IMG/VR virus record: IMGVR_UViG_3300028920_000147
Span: 1-40,208 of that record
Origin: a virus
DNA length: 40,208 nucleotides
Strand: one strand, 5' to 3'
The translations under genes and the position numbers were made by a program. The notes under the pieces were generated by a model. The model was not told the DNA's origin and ran no database searches. It saw only the letters and a list, made by a program, of their open reading frames with translations. Positions 10,481 through 20,000 of the stretch are shown here, in pieces (the stretch's first letter is position 1; each line of letters begins with the position of its first letter).

Positions 10481-10813
10481 ATGTCCAACGAATTTAAGGA
10501 AATTAAAGACGCTTTTCACAATATTGCTCCGATAGAAGAAGAGGCGGATTGGTTAAAACCGGCAAGTGACGGCGAAATAGGGCGGTTTAAGGAGGCTACG
10601 TTTGGAGAGGGGATCAATTCGTTTCGGGCGGATTCTCAAGGTATTTGGCTGGGTGCGGAAACGTTTGGGGCTGCTCCGTTTCGAATAGATATGCAGGGAA
10701 ATATGTATCTCATTTCTCAGGTAACTAGCGGATACATAATGATAGATGCGGAAAACTCCCGAATTATAGTAAATGACGGGAAAAATGATCTCATTGTTAT
10801 TGGAGATGCATAA
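10481..10813 (+). CDS. Small tail-fibre-like beta protein
   Basis: A 110-residue protein. The central segment (FRADSQGIWLGAETFGAAPF) and the following short strands resemble tail-spike/fibre attachment segments seen in other phages. The ATG directly follows the previous stop, and the stop overlaps the next ATG (TAATG). This implies translational coupling with its neighbours. No catalytic features. Confidence 0.7.
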   Translation: MSNEFKEIKDAFHNIAPIEEEADWLKPASDGEIGRFKEATFGEGINSFRADSQGIWLGAETFGAAPFRIDMQGNMYLISQVTSGYIMIDAENSRIIVNDGKNDLIVIGDA

Positions 10814-11262
10814 TGACACACCAAATAAGGGCAGCTCGACAAGGAAAGAGTGCATACTCACGAGATATTCGTGATCTGACTCTTCTCTCTGACGTTCCGA
10901 GTCACAAGATTTTGCTTGAGAAGCACGATACCGCACAGCTCGATTGCGACAACGGGTATTGGTATAAGGAAACGATTCGGCACAATTTGGGATATTATCC
11001 AAACTTTTATATTTATTATAAGGATCCCGATACCGGGCGATGGATTTCTCCTCAAGGTGCGTTGAGCGGATATTATGCAGCCGGAATGCAGGTCACGACA
11101 AATATTATCCGGTTTCATTTGATGTATATGTTGCCAATGGATCTTTTTAACGATTGCGCCCCGTGTCCGGATATTACGGCTGCTCCGTATAATTTACCTG
11201 CGGAAGAGAAATATGTAGAGTTTAGATGGTTACTTATAGTTGATCCACTTTATAAACCATGA
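10813..11262 (+). CDS. Tail protein, tandem family member 1
   Basis: A 149-residue protein. It contains the motif TIRHNLGYYPNFYIYYKDP, where a His followed by L-G-Y-x-P precedes a hydrophobic strand. This is shared in diverged form with the next two genes (WTHGLGYPPLFFIS and IAHNRGYVPMHTPA). The motif is common in small phage tail/fibre proteins. It overlaps the next gene by four bases (ATGA). Function within the tail is not known. Confidence 0.72.
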   Translation: MTHQIRAARQGKSAYSRDIRDLTLLSDVPSHKILLEKHDTAQLDCDNGYWYKETIRHNLGYYPNFYIYYKDPDTGRWISPQGALSGYYAAGMQVTTNIIRFHLMYMLPMDLFNDCAPCPDITAAPYNLPAEEKYVEFRWLLIVDPLYKP

Positions 11263-11660
11263 CGCACAAAATAATCGTAACAAAGCCGGGATTTAATGCA
11301 ACCGATCCTACGGTTCAAAATTACAACAAGGTGTTTTCCTCCGAGTTTGTTTCTCCTAAGATTTTCAAATCGGTTTATTTCGAGGCTATAGGAGATTGGA
11401 CGCATGGGTTGGGGTATCCTCCGTTGTTTTTTATTTCTTGTCGGTTGCCAGAAGATTTATCTCTTGAATTTACTCCGGGAGTTGATGTCGATCCCTTTGA
11501 TGGAGTTGACGGTGGTGCATGGTTTTCTTTGACCAATACGCTATTACAGTCAACAACCTTGTGTGACGTAACCGTTGACGAGCGCAAGGTGTATTGCGAG
11601 GGGATGGGTCTTTCGGATCTTGTCGTGGTTCATTTGTCAAAGGATCCACTTAATGCGTAA
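11259..11660 (+). CDS. Tail protein, tandem family member 2
   Basis: A 133-residue protein carrying the same H-x-L-G-Y-x-P core (WTHGLGYPPLFFISCRLPE) in the first half, followed by short strands. It overlaps both neighbours by a few bases, so the group is one translational unit. It is most likely a diverged duplicate of the gene before it. Confidence 0.72.
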   Translation: MTHKIIVTKPGFNATDPTVQNYNKVFSSEFVSPKIFKSVYFEAIGDWTHGLGYPPLFFISCRLPEDLSLEFTPGVDVDPFDGVDGGAWFSLTNTLLQSTTLCDVTVDERKVYCEGMGLSDLVVVHLSKDPLNA

Positions 11661-12276
11661 GGGAATACACGTTCTAAAAAAAATGTTGACGGGAGTACCG
11701 CTGCTAAAATCTCCTCCGGAGGACTTTTCAGTATTGAGTCTTTACGACACGATGAAGGTGTATAGACGGGGGGTGATCGAGTTGAATGTTCCTCAAATGA
11801 CTTGGTGGTGTCCTGTAAATATGCCAGCATCTCCGGGAGCAAACGTGTACGAGATGGGAGCCGAATGGTCAGACGTTTACGAGTCAAAGATTGCTCATAA
11901 TCGGGGGTATGTACCTATGCATACTCCCGCTCTTTACGCAAGGGCGGGAACTCTTGGGTTTTGGGGACAGGGAACAGATCCGGACTTTGACAGCGGAGAT
12001 TATCCGTATTCGGTTGTTGACCTGTTCGGAAATTATTTATTTCGGCAATGTTCTGTTTTTGGTTGGGGAGGGTTTCACGATTCGATTACGGTAGTATTTT
12101 GTGATGATACCTATTTATATTTGAGGTATGCGTATATTCTGGCGGACGGATTTAATTGTATATTGGGAATGGAAACCGATCCTGTTTATATTGATGCGGT
12201 GACTCTTTCTTATCCGTATACGATATTTTATAATCAAGCAGACGAAAAATTAAATTTACACCCTCCTGTATCGTGA
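11653..12276 (+). CDS. Tail protein, tandem family member 3
   Basis: A 207-residue protein starting at ATG 11653 (MRKGIHVLKK), eight bases inside the previous gene. A longer frame upstream would overlap the neighbour by nearly 90 bases and is not preferred. The core motif IAHNRGYVPMHTPALYARAG occupies the middle of the protein, followed by aromatic-rich strands. It is the longest of the three relatives. The stop overlaps a GTG that starts the next gene. Confidence 0.7.
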   Translation: MRKGIHVLKKMLTGVPLLKSPPEDFSVLSLYDTMKVYRRGVIELNVPQMTWWCPVNMPASPGANVYEMGAEWSDVYESKIAHNRGYVPMHTPALYARAGTLGFWGQGTDPDFDSGDYPYSVVDLFGNYLFRQCSVFGWGGFHDSITVVFCDDTYLYLRYAYILADGFNCILGMETDPVYIDAVTLSYPYTIFYNQADEKLNLHPPVS

Positions 12277-12575
12277 CAGATCAAAAGCCGTGCAAAGAAA
12301 AACAAATGAAGAGTCTTATTCGCCGAGCAATTCAACATTTATTTGGTGCGATCTTTCACATTACTAAGCTAGATGTTGCCTCTATTGATGATAAATGTTC
12401 TGAATTTTTGGTTTCGTTTCGAATTAAAAGAAAAAAGAAAATATCTCCTCCGGTTCCGGGGTCAACTGGACCGGTGGGACCGAATCAATTGACCGGTCCG
12501 TTTCCTACGGAGTTAAATCAGCCGTTACACCCTTTGGCAAAACCTCCGCATGAGGAGGAGGCAGAGGAAAAATGA
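12273..12575 (+). CDS. Small basic protein with short collagen-like/proline tail
   Basis: A 100-residue product read from GTG 12273 (GTGA overlap with the previous stop); ATG 12306 is an alternative start. The N-terminal half is basic and helical (MKSLIRRAIQHLFGAIFHIT). The C-terminal third is proline-rich (PPVPGSTGPVGPNQLTGP), recalling the collagen triplets of the fibre, and ends in an acidic EEEAEEK. No family recognised. Confidence 0.55.
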   Translation: MTDQKPCKEKQMKSLIRRAIQHLFGAIFHITKLDVASIDDKCSEFLVSFRIKRKKKISPPVPGSTGPVGPNQLTGPFPTELNQPLHPLAKPPHEEEAEEK

Positions 12576-12595
12576 TATACTGTATATGTAAATTG
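12576..12595 (+). promoter_or_regulatory. TATACT -10-like element plus GTAAATTG box
   Basis: TATACT (12576-12581) is followed at the expected initiation distance by GTAAATTG (12588-12595). The box is 21 nt before the second ATG of the next gene (12609). The same geometry is seen at 1413-1433. Confidence 0.4.
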
Positions 12596-12608
12596 ACAGA
12601 CTTCTATG

Positions 12609-14033
12609 ATGGCAATTAAAATTCCAACGAAACTTCCGGACAAGAAAGATATATTAACCCTTCCCGGCGGTACTCCGGTAAAAAAGGATACTACTGTTGG
12701 TCCAGTAAGGTCTTTGGGACCGGCTACCCCGATAAGTGAGCAGGACGTTCAGCCATTTTTGGATAAATATCAGAAGGATTTGATGGACGTTAAAACTCCC
12801 ACCCCGTTTCTTCCGGGAACGACACCAACGACACAGCAAGGGTCGAGGTCTTTGCAGCCGATTGGTGGTGGAATTCCGGGAGAAGAAGTGCCGATAAGTC
12901 GGACCATTGGTCCGGTAATGCCAAAAGGTGCGGATCTTGCTCCGGATTTTGGTACTCCCGGCGAGCCGGTATATGATCCGGAAACGGGAGAATTGATCGG
13001 CACTCCGGTTGAAACAGGAGCCGTACCTACTCCAACAGACCTTACCGATCTGTTCGATTTTATGCGGGAGAAGTACGATTTAGATACGATGGAGCAAAAC
13101 TTGAATTTGTTGAAGTCGGAGTTGAGAGATGCGGAAGCCCGAATGAGAGAGAGGTCACAGGAACAAGAGGGTGGGAGGGTTTCTCTTGGTGTTATTGCTG
13201 GGCGGGTCAGTGAGATAGAGAGACAGGAGATGGTGCGGATAGATATGCTAAACAGGCAAATTCAGAGAGAGACGGACACAATCAATTCGGCGTATGGCAT
13301 TATTGACACTTACGTTGAGCTTGAAAATACCGATTATACAAATGCTGCAAATGCGTATCAGGCTGCGTTTGAAAACAATATGGCGATCAATGCTGCATAC
13401 AGGAAGGCGTATGAAAGTAAGCGAGATTTCGAACAGCAGCTTATTGAGCGGGATCAGGATATGGCGGTTGCCAACTTGCAGATTTATGCGGATATGATCG
13501 TTTCCGGGTCGATGACATGGACGGGAATGTCATCAGCGCAAAAGACTGCAATTCACAAGTTGGAGGTCAAATCGGGTCTGGGATACGGGTTTATTTCCAA
13601 ATTGAAAATGCCTCCGGGAAGCGATATTATGTCTATTACAAACAGAACGGATCAGAGCGGAATGCAGTGGGCGGATATCGTATACGTAAACCCGGACGGA
13701 TCAACAAGGGTAGAACACCAAAAGTTGGGTCAAGAGTATATTGCTCCGAAGTCGTATGGGGGTGGTGGCACAGGAACTCAAAAAGAGAGAGACAATGCGT
13801 TGACTTCTAAATATGTTACAAACGTAAAGAAGAAGGGGTCAACCGAGCGTGAGCAAGCGATTGCGATGGTGCAGAGTTTCGATGTAGATAAAAGGGGACC
13901 GAAAACAATAATCAAGAGTGGTGACGTTGATCGAGCGATTGATATGTTTGCAGCGTCTTATGGAGTGGACGAGCCAACGGCATATTACTGTATTCAGGAA
14001 ATAATACGAAGTCATCACTATACCGTTACCTAA
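12609..14033 (+). CDS. Proline-rich/coiled-coil virion protein
   Basis: A 474-residue protein from ATG 12609 (12606 is the adjacent alternative). Residues 1-140 are low-complexity, Pro/Thr/Gly-rich. Residues about 155-250 are coiled coil (YDLDTMEQNLNLLKSELRDA and onward). The C-terminal part is mixed alpha/beta and ends in a helical segment (AIDMFAASYGVDEPTAYYCI). It lies between the tail cluster and the giant polyvalent protein. In short-tailed phages this slot often encodes internal or ejected proteins, so that role is inferred. No enzymatic motif seen. Confidence 0.65.
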   Translation: MAIKIPTKLPDKKDILTLPGGTPVKKDTTVGPVRSLGPATPISEQDVQPFLDKYQKDLMDVKTPTPFLPGTTPTTQQGSRSLQPIGGGIPGEEVPISRTIGPVMPKGADLAPDFGTPGEPVYDPETGELIGTPVETGAVPTPTDLTDLFDFMREKYDLDTMEQNLNLLKSELRDAEARMRERSQEQEGGRVSLGVIAGRVSEIERQEMVRIDMLNRQIQRETDTINSAYGIIDTYVELENTDYTNAANAYQAAFENNMAINAAYRKAYESKRDFEQQLIERDQDMAVANLQIYADMIVSGSMTWTGMSSAQKTAIHKLEVKSGLGYGFISKLKMPPGSDIMSITNRTDQSGMQWADIVYVNPDGSTRVEHQKLGQEYIAPKSYGGGGTGTQKERDNALTSKYVTNVKKKGSTEREQAIAMVQSFDVDKRGPKTIIKSGDVDRAIDMFAASYGVDEPTAYYCIQEIIRSHHYTVT

Positions 14034-14058
14034 CAAAATAAGATGATGGAAACCTTTC

Positions 14059-17000
14059 ATGGCATTTGACTATAGTTCCGGCTCATACAGTGAGTGGAAA
14101 AGGAGAAAAGGAGAGGAGGAGGATGAGGACGTTGAGTTGTACGAGGGTGGAGAGGGATTTAATTACGAGTCCGGGTCTTATGATGATTATAAAAAATATA
14201 GAAGCGCATTGGAGTCTGGCAAAATAGAGGACCCGGAGATAGAAACACCGTCTCAAAAAGCAAAAAGAGAGCTGAAAGAGAAGGAGAAGCAGAAAAAGGA
14301 AGAAGAGGAAGGCAAGTCGTGGTTGGACAAGTTGGCAGATATAGGTCGTGGGTTGGGAAAGAAAGCGATAGAGTATGGCAAAGAAGCGATCAAGCCTTCG
14401 TTTTGGCTTGGAGAGGAAGAGGAGGATTTTGAAGAGAAGCGTGAAAAGCGGTATCAGGGAGAGATTATCAAGCCCGAAGCTATCGAAATGCCTGACGCAC
14501 AGTACGAGGCTGCTGTATACGGGGTACAGCACGAGTTGTACAAAGTCGGTTTAACTCAAAAGAAGTACCGGGATTTACTAAAACGTATTGACGAGTTTGA
14601 CGGGAGCGATCAGGAGTGGAGAGATTTGACACGGGAAGTGTTCGAGTCTGGATTTGGCGGGAGCGAGTTTAAGGAAATTGCCGGGGACACCAACGAGGAA
14701 GAATATCAAAAGATCCTAGAGATTGCGAGTCAAGGAAAGCCTGATGCTCGTGGTAAGAAGTCGATGAAGGTCTTGATCGAGCGGGCAAACGATACTGCAA
14801 ACAAGTCTGCGGAGATATATGCGGAATTTTTGGGGTTAGATCCTATCGAGACAGGTTTTCTTCGTAACTTTGCAGAAGGGTTGCTGAAGAAAGAAAACAT
14901 TCCGTTTGTCGGTACGGCATATAAGATACAGCAAGTTATTGCCGATTATGGGATTGCAAAGACACTTGAGAAGAAGTTGGATTCTGGGGAAGAGTTGACC
15001 GAAGAGGAGCAGTCGTATTACTCGAATTTGATAGCAGATAAGGTAGATCCTCTTATTGATAAAGGAAAGGGAGCAACAGCCGGATCTGGTGTTGCAGCAA
15101 GTACAGCGATGATGATCGAGTTTGCGATAACTGCCGGGATGAGTTCGTCTGTTCGTCAGGGGATTGAGAAGAAAATATTGGGAGAGGTAGCTGAAGAGTC
15201 TACAAAGTCTTTCGTACAAAAGAGCGGTGCGAAGTTGTTGGGAATGTTGGGAGGAGCCGGGGCAAGAACGGCAACAATCGGAGTACCCGGTGTTGCAAAA
15301 GGAACGATTGAGCGGATGACCCCGGAGATGGAGCTTGCGTTTGGAGATGAAGGGGAGTTGATATTAAAAGAGCTAGACAATACCAGTACGGAGTTTACCG
15401 ATGCGTTTCTTCGGTCTCTTGCGTCAACATATACTGAGTATGCGATTGAGGAGATTCCCGGAGAGATTATTGATGACACGTTGGGATACACCAAGCGGGC
15501 GGTGTTGGCTCAATTTGCGGAAAAGAAAGGGATTACTACTGCAAAAGGTCTTACGGCAGCAGTGGCAAAAGTCGGAGGTTGGAACGGATTATTGACAGAG
15601 ATCCTTGAGGAAGAGTTGCAATACTATGCGGATGCGAATATAGACAATACGGAATGGAAGAATCCATTTACAACAGAAGAGGGACAGGACCGGTTTATAG
15701 AAGAAGCGGTTCAGATAGGCTTAATTCAGACCGGGTTCAGTACGGCAGGGGCGGTAGAAAAGGGGTTGAGTAAAGCAGCCGGTATAGCTCCGGAAGGTCC
15801 GGGATTGGAAGCGTTACCGTTGACGGAAGTGGAACAGGCGAAAGCGGATATGACCAAAGGAAGGTCGTATGATCAGCAATTGGATCAGGTAGAAGCGATT
15901 GTAAATCGGGGTGCGGAAGCTATGGGGGTGGAAGGGTACGCCCGATTATTGAAGTTGCGGGGGGAGGTGGACAGCGAAACACAGACCGGGCAGTTTGATA
16001 CGTTCATGGAGATGTACAAAAAGGCTCTTACTCCGGAACAAGTGAAGAGTGCGGAGCAAATGGTAGACACGGTAGAGATGGACAACGAGCTTGGAAGAGG
16101 TACAAAGACGTTTGTCGATTCTGTTTTGGGAATCATACCTTCTCCTAGAGAGCCTATAGCACGTCCGGCAAAGGAGGCAGCAGCGAAATATGGAGAAGTA
16201 AAGCCGGTAGAGGAGGTAGACATGGAAACTATGAAAAGGGAGGCTCGGTTTGGAACATACTCTCCGTATAGTCAAATGAATAATATTGATCAGCTAAAGG
16301 CTGTGATTGCGGGGACAAAGCCTGCGTTTTTATCTGATGTTCGAGTTTCTGAAAAGGGTTGGCAAAAAAGATTTGAGAAGCCTATGGAGCCATCCGGAAT
16401 TTCTGCTGCAAAAGAAATCTCTCCTCGTCTACTTGAAATGACAAAAGCTGCTGACTTGCCGTATCGAATTATTGATGATCTGCTTTTGGTCGGGAAAGAT
16501 CAGCAGTCCCTTGATCGCCTAGTCAAGGCATTTGAAAAGATGGATGCGAAAGAGGAGGGTCTTGCATTGGGCTATATTGATGTTGAAAAGGGCAAGTCTC
16601 GGCGGGTCTCGAAACCTGTTTCTGAAGAGCCTTCTCAACCTGATGAAAAGAAAAAGGTTGCGAAGAAAGCGGAAACAATAGGAGAAAGAATCGAAAGAAA
16701 GATGGGCAAGAAAGCAGACGTAATGACTCCCAAAGGAGTGTTAGACCTTTCGGAAGCAGAGTTAAATACGCTCAGTACGGTAGTTGGCAATATTCAGGAA
16801 GGGATCTCCCAGCCAAAGCGGAGGCTATTCTCCGGAGGACAGAATATGGTGGAGGGGGTGGGGTATCCGGATTTTATTTCGGACCAATATCGAAGCAAGC
16901 GAGTATTAAGCGTAGTGGTCAATTCGTTTGTAAACGGCACGGTCCCGAAGAAAGGGACATACGCACACGAAGCGTACATGGAGGTGATAAATCAAGTGGT

Positions 17001-20000
17001 CGGGACAAAAGCAGAGGCAAAGCCTAAAAAGAAGGCTGCAAAGAAAGTAACAAAAGCGATTCCAATTGCGATTCCGGAAGGATACACTTTCAAAAAAGAA
17101 AAAGGTTATGTTGTTGAAGATACTTATTTTACCGGTATTGGGGAGCCGATAAAGATTGGAGAAGAAATAGATATGAATTTTGCGGGTGGACCGGCAGATA
17201 TGCCGGCTCCGTGGACTCTTGAAAAAGCTGATAACTACTTTTCAACAGTAGGATATTCCAATGAGGTACGAATAACAGTAAAAGCAGCAAATGGAAAAGA
17301 AATGACATTTGATACAGCAAGTGTATATTCTCCCTTCGGAAAAGAGCATGATAAATACTTTGATCGTTTCCTAAAGGGAGAGGTAGAATCATCTCAACCG
17401 GATGGTAAACCTGACGAAAAAGTTATGGAATTGAGCAAGAAATACTTCGGGGATCAAAACGTTGGAGTAATGGAGAGAATTCTTACTCCGGAAGGGCAGA
17501 ATATTCTTGGGAAATACGAGAAGGGTTGGATTGACATTACAAAAGGGCAGGGAGATCCTGCCGGCTCGTTTGATCACGAAAGTTTTCATCGGGCGTTTCG
17601 ATTGTTTGCCACCCCGGAGCAGCGCAAGCGTATGTTGGATACAACGATTGAGCGATATGGAGAGGAGTATTTGCGCAAGAAGTTTGGCAGACCACAGTCT
17701 TTGGCAAAGTACCGGATCGGAAATTTATATCATGGGACAAATGCCACCTTTTCTAAGCCGGATACTCGGTTTATTAGAAGTAGAGAGGGAAAGGATATTG
17801 GAGAGGGCAGGCAGGCGTATGGGTGGGGAATTTATCTTACGGATATAAAGGGTGTTGCAAAAGAGTATGCCAAAAATGCAGCTCGTAAACATACGGATAT
17901 AAATATACCCTACGATAAGGTTCATTCTGCATTCAGTGTTGTAGAGACAGATCCTAAGTCGGGAGATATAGTGCGGTCATATTCGTTGGCTCAATTTGAT
18001 CGATACGATCCGTTTGTTGAATCTCTTATTGGGGAAATCAGCAATGCAACGAATGCGTATACCGGAAAGGGAGAAGATCTTGGTTCAAAATCATACGAGT
18101 GGGTCAAGAAAAAGAACATGACCAAATATATTGAGGCGGTGAGGGAGGACACAAAGGAGCGGTTGACCGACAAGGTTGAGCTGTTGGACGATTGGCTTTT
18201 GGGAAATCGGGACACAATAAAGGCGGATACGGCGGAGGTAGGGAAGTGGAAGAAGGATTTGAAAGGTTTGTCGAAAGAGCTAAAAAAGGCAGAAGCCGAC
18301 CTTGTTGGGTTTCAAAATCAAAGAGACTCGCTGAAGCTGGGATCTCCGAAAGATGTCAGAGAAAGAATAAACGTTCAGGTTGAAAATGCAAAGGGCTTTA
18401 TGTCTCAGACTAAAAGAAAGATTTCTCAGGCGAAAGCGAAGGTAGAAGAGCTTGAGAGGGCGATTGCGGTGGAAAAAGACTGGACAAAACAGTGGACACA
18501 GCAACGGACAGATCTTTTGGCAGCCCTTAAATATGCAGATCAGGTACAGATCATCCTCAACTCGGACATAAATCCGTTTGAGGCGGTTAGGAAAGAGATG
18601 GCAAACAGAAACCTGTACAGGTTTTCGATAGATCCCGGAGAAATTTCTCAAGAAGATGTACTTGTTTACAATTCGGTCAACAGTAAATGGCTTAACTCTC
18701 GATTGAGACGGCAGCAAAAAAGAATCAAGCGAGATTTGAAGTCAGAGTTCGGAGTCGATATAGAGAAGTTGGATAGCTCTCAGGCAGCTATTGGTAGCTA
18801 TGTTGGGGCTAGGGCAAAGGCGGCACAGGACGCTTATCGTCACTTGATGAAAAGAGATTTTGCGGACACTACTCACACGATCAGTATTTACAGGTCTTTG
18901 GAGGTTTTGTTCGAAGAGTTATCTCGAACAGATATGGCATCAAAGCTCGACAAGTATGTTCAGACCCGAAAAGATGGAGTTCGACACGCTGACGCAGATA
19001 TGATTACTTCGTTGTGGCTTTTGGATAAGGGGTTTGTTGGACATAAATACCCAACTGGATCCACACGAAGGGGGCAGCGGGGGCGGTATCGGTTTAATTA
19101 TGTAGTATATAGCGGGGACGTATTGAAGGTAGAGTCTCACGCAAAGTATCGTGGAATGGATATGCAGGGAGCGTCTTTGTACGACCTTGCCGAAGAGCAA
19201 TTGGCGGAAGATTTTGTCAACTATGCAAAAAATGCAAGGATGGCAAAGAGTCTTGATTCGGAAACGAAGAAATTCTTTGATCAGTTATTGGAGTTTTTGA
19301 GGAAGTTGTTAGAGGGATCTGACGAAATTCAGGCGTTTTACAAGTCGTTGGAATCCGGAGAGTTTGCAGCCCGAAGAGCAGAGATAGAGGAAACAGAGCG
19401 GTTGGAAAAGGAGGCGGACACGTTGAGTGAAGAAGAGGTGTTGATTGATCAGGACAAGGATGAGTTGCTTGGTCTTGCTGGTGAGATATTTACTGCGCCC
19501 GAAACGTCCGGGACATTCTTTTTGCCACGAAACAGCAGAACGAAAGAGTTGACCGATTCGATAATGCCTGTGACCAATCCGGAGGGATTGAGGGTTCGAA
19601 TAGAGCAATTGAATAAGTTTGCACAATCTCAGGGAATTCTGAGAAAGGCAGGTGGGGTCACTTCGAGAAAGGCAGCCGGTCAATTTGTACCTCCCGGAGA
19701 ATCTAAAGCAAGAAGGTTTGTAGCCCCGGAGGGAGAGGTTCGAATGAAAGCAGACTATATTGCCAATCCGGAGCAATACATGGGGGTGTTAGCTCACGAA
19801 TTGGGACACGGGCAAGAATACGCCGTTACCGGAACGGTTGGGAAAAAGATGTACGAGATGTTTGGAAAAGATTTGAGCGAAAATACAAAAGACACGATTC
19901 ATTCTGAGCTTGTTGCCATCACGAAAGAGTTGGAAGGGGTGGACAATTATAATAAGCGACACAAATACTTTAGCAAGCCGGAAGAGTTGTTCGCTCGGTT

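Noticed and set aside
11575-11652. Longer start for the third tail paralogue
   Set aside because: It overlaps the previous gene by nearly 90 bases, whereas neighbours overlap by only a few bases; ATG 11653 fits that pattern.
13517-13810. 97-codon overlapping frame in the coiled-coil virion protein gene
   Set aside because: No ribosome site, no recognisable pattern, and the main frame has normal protein-like composition there.
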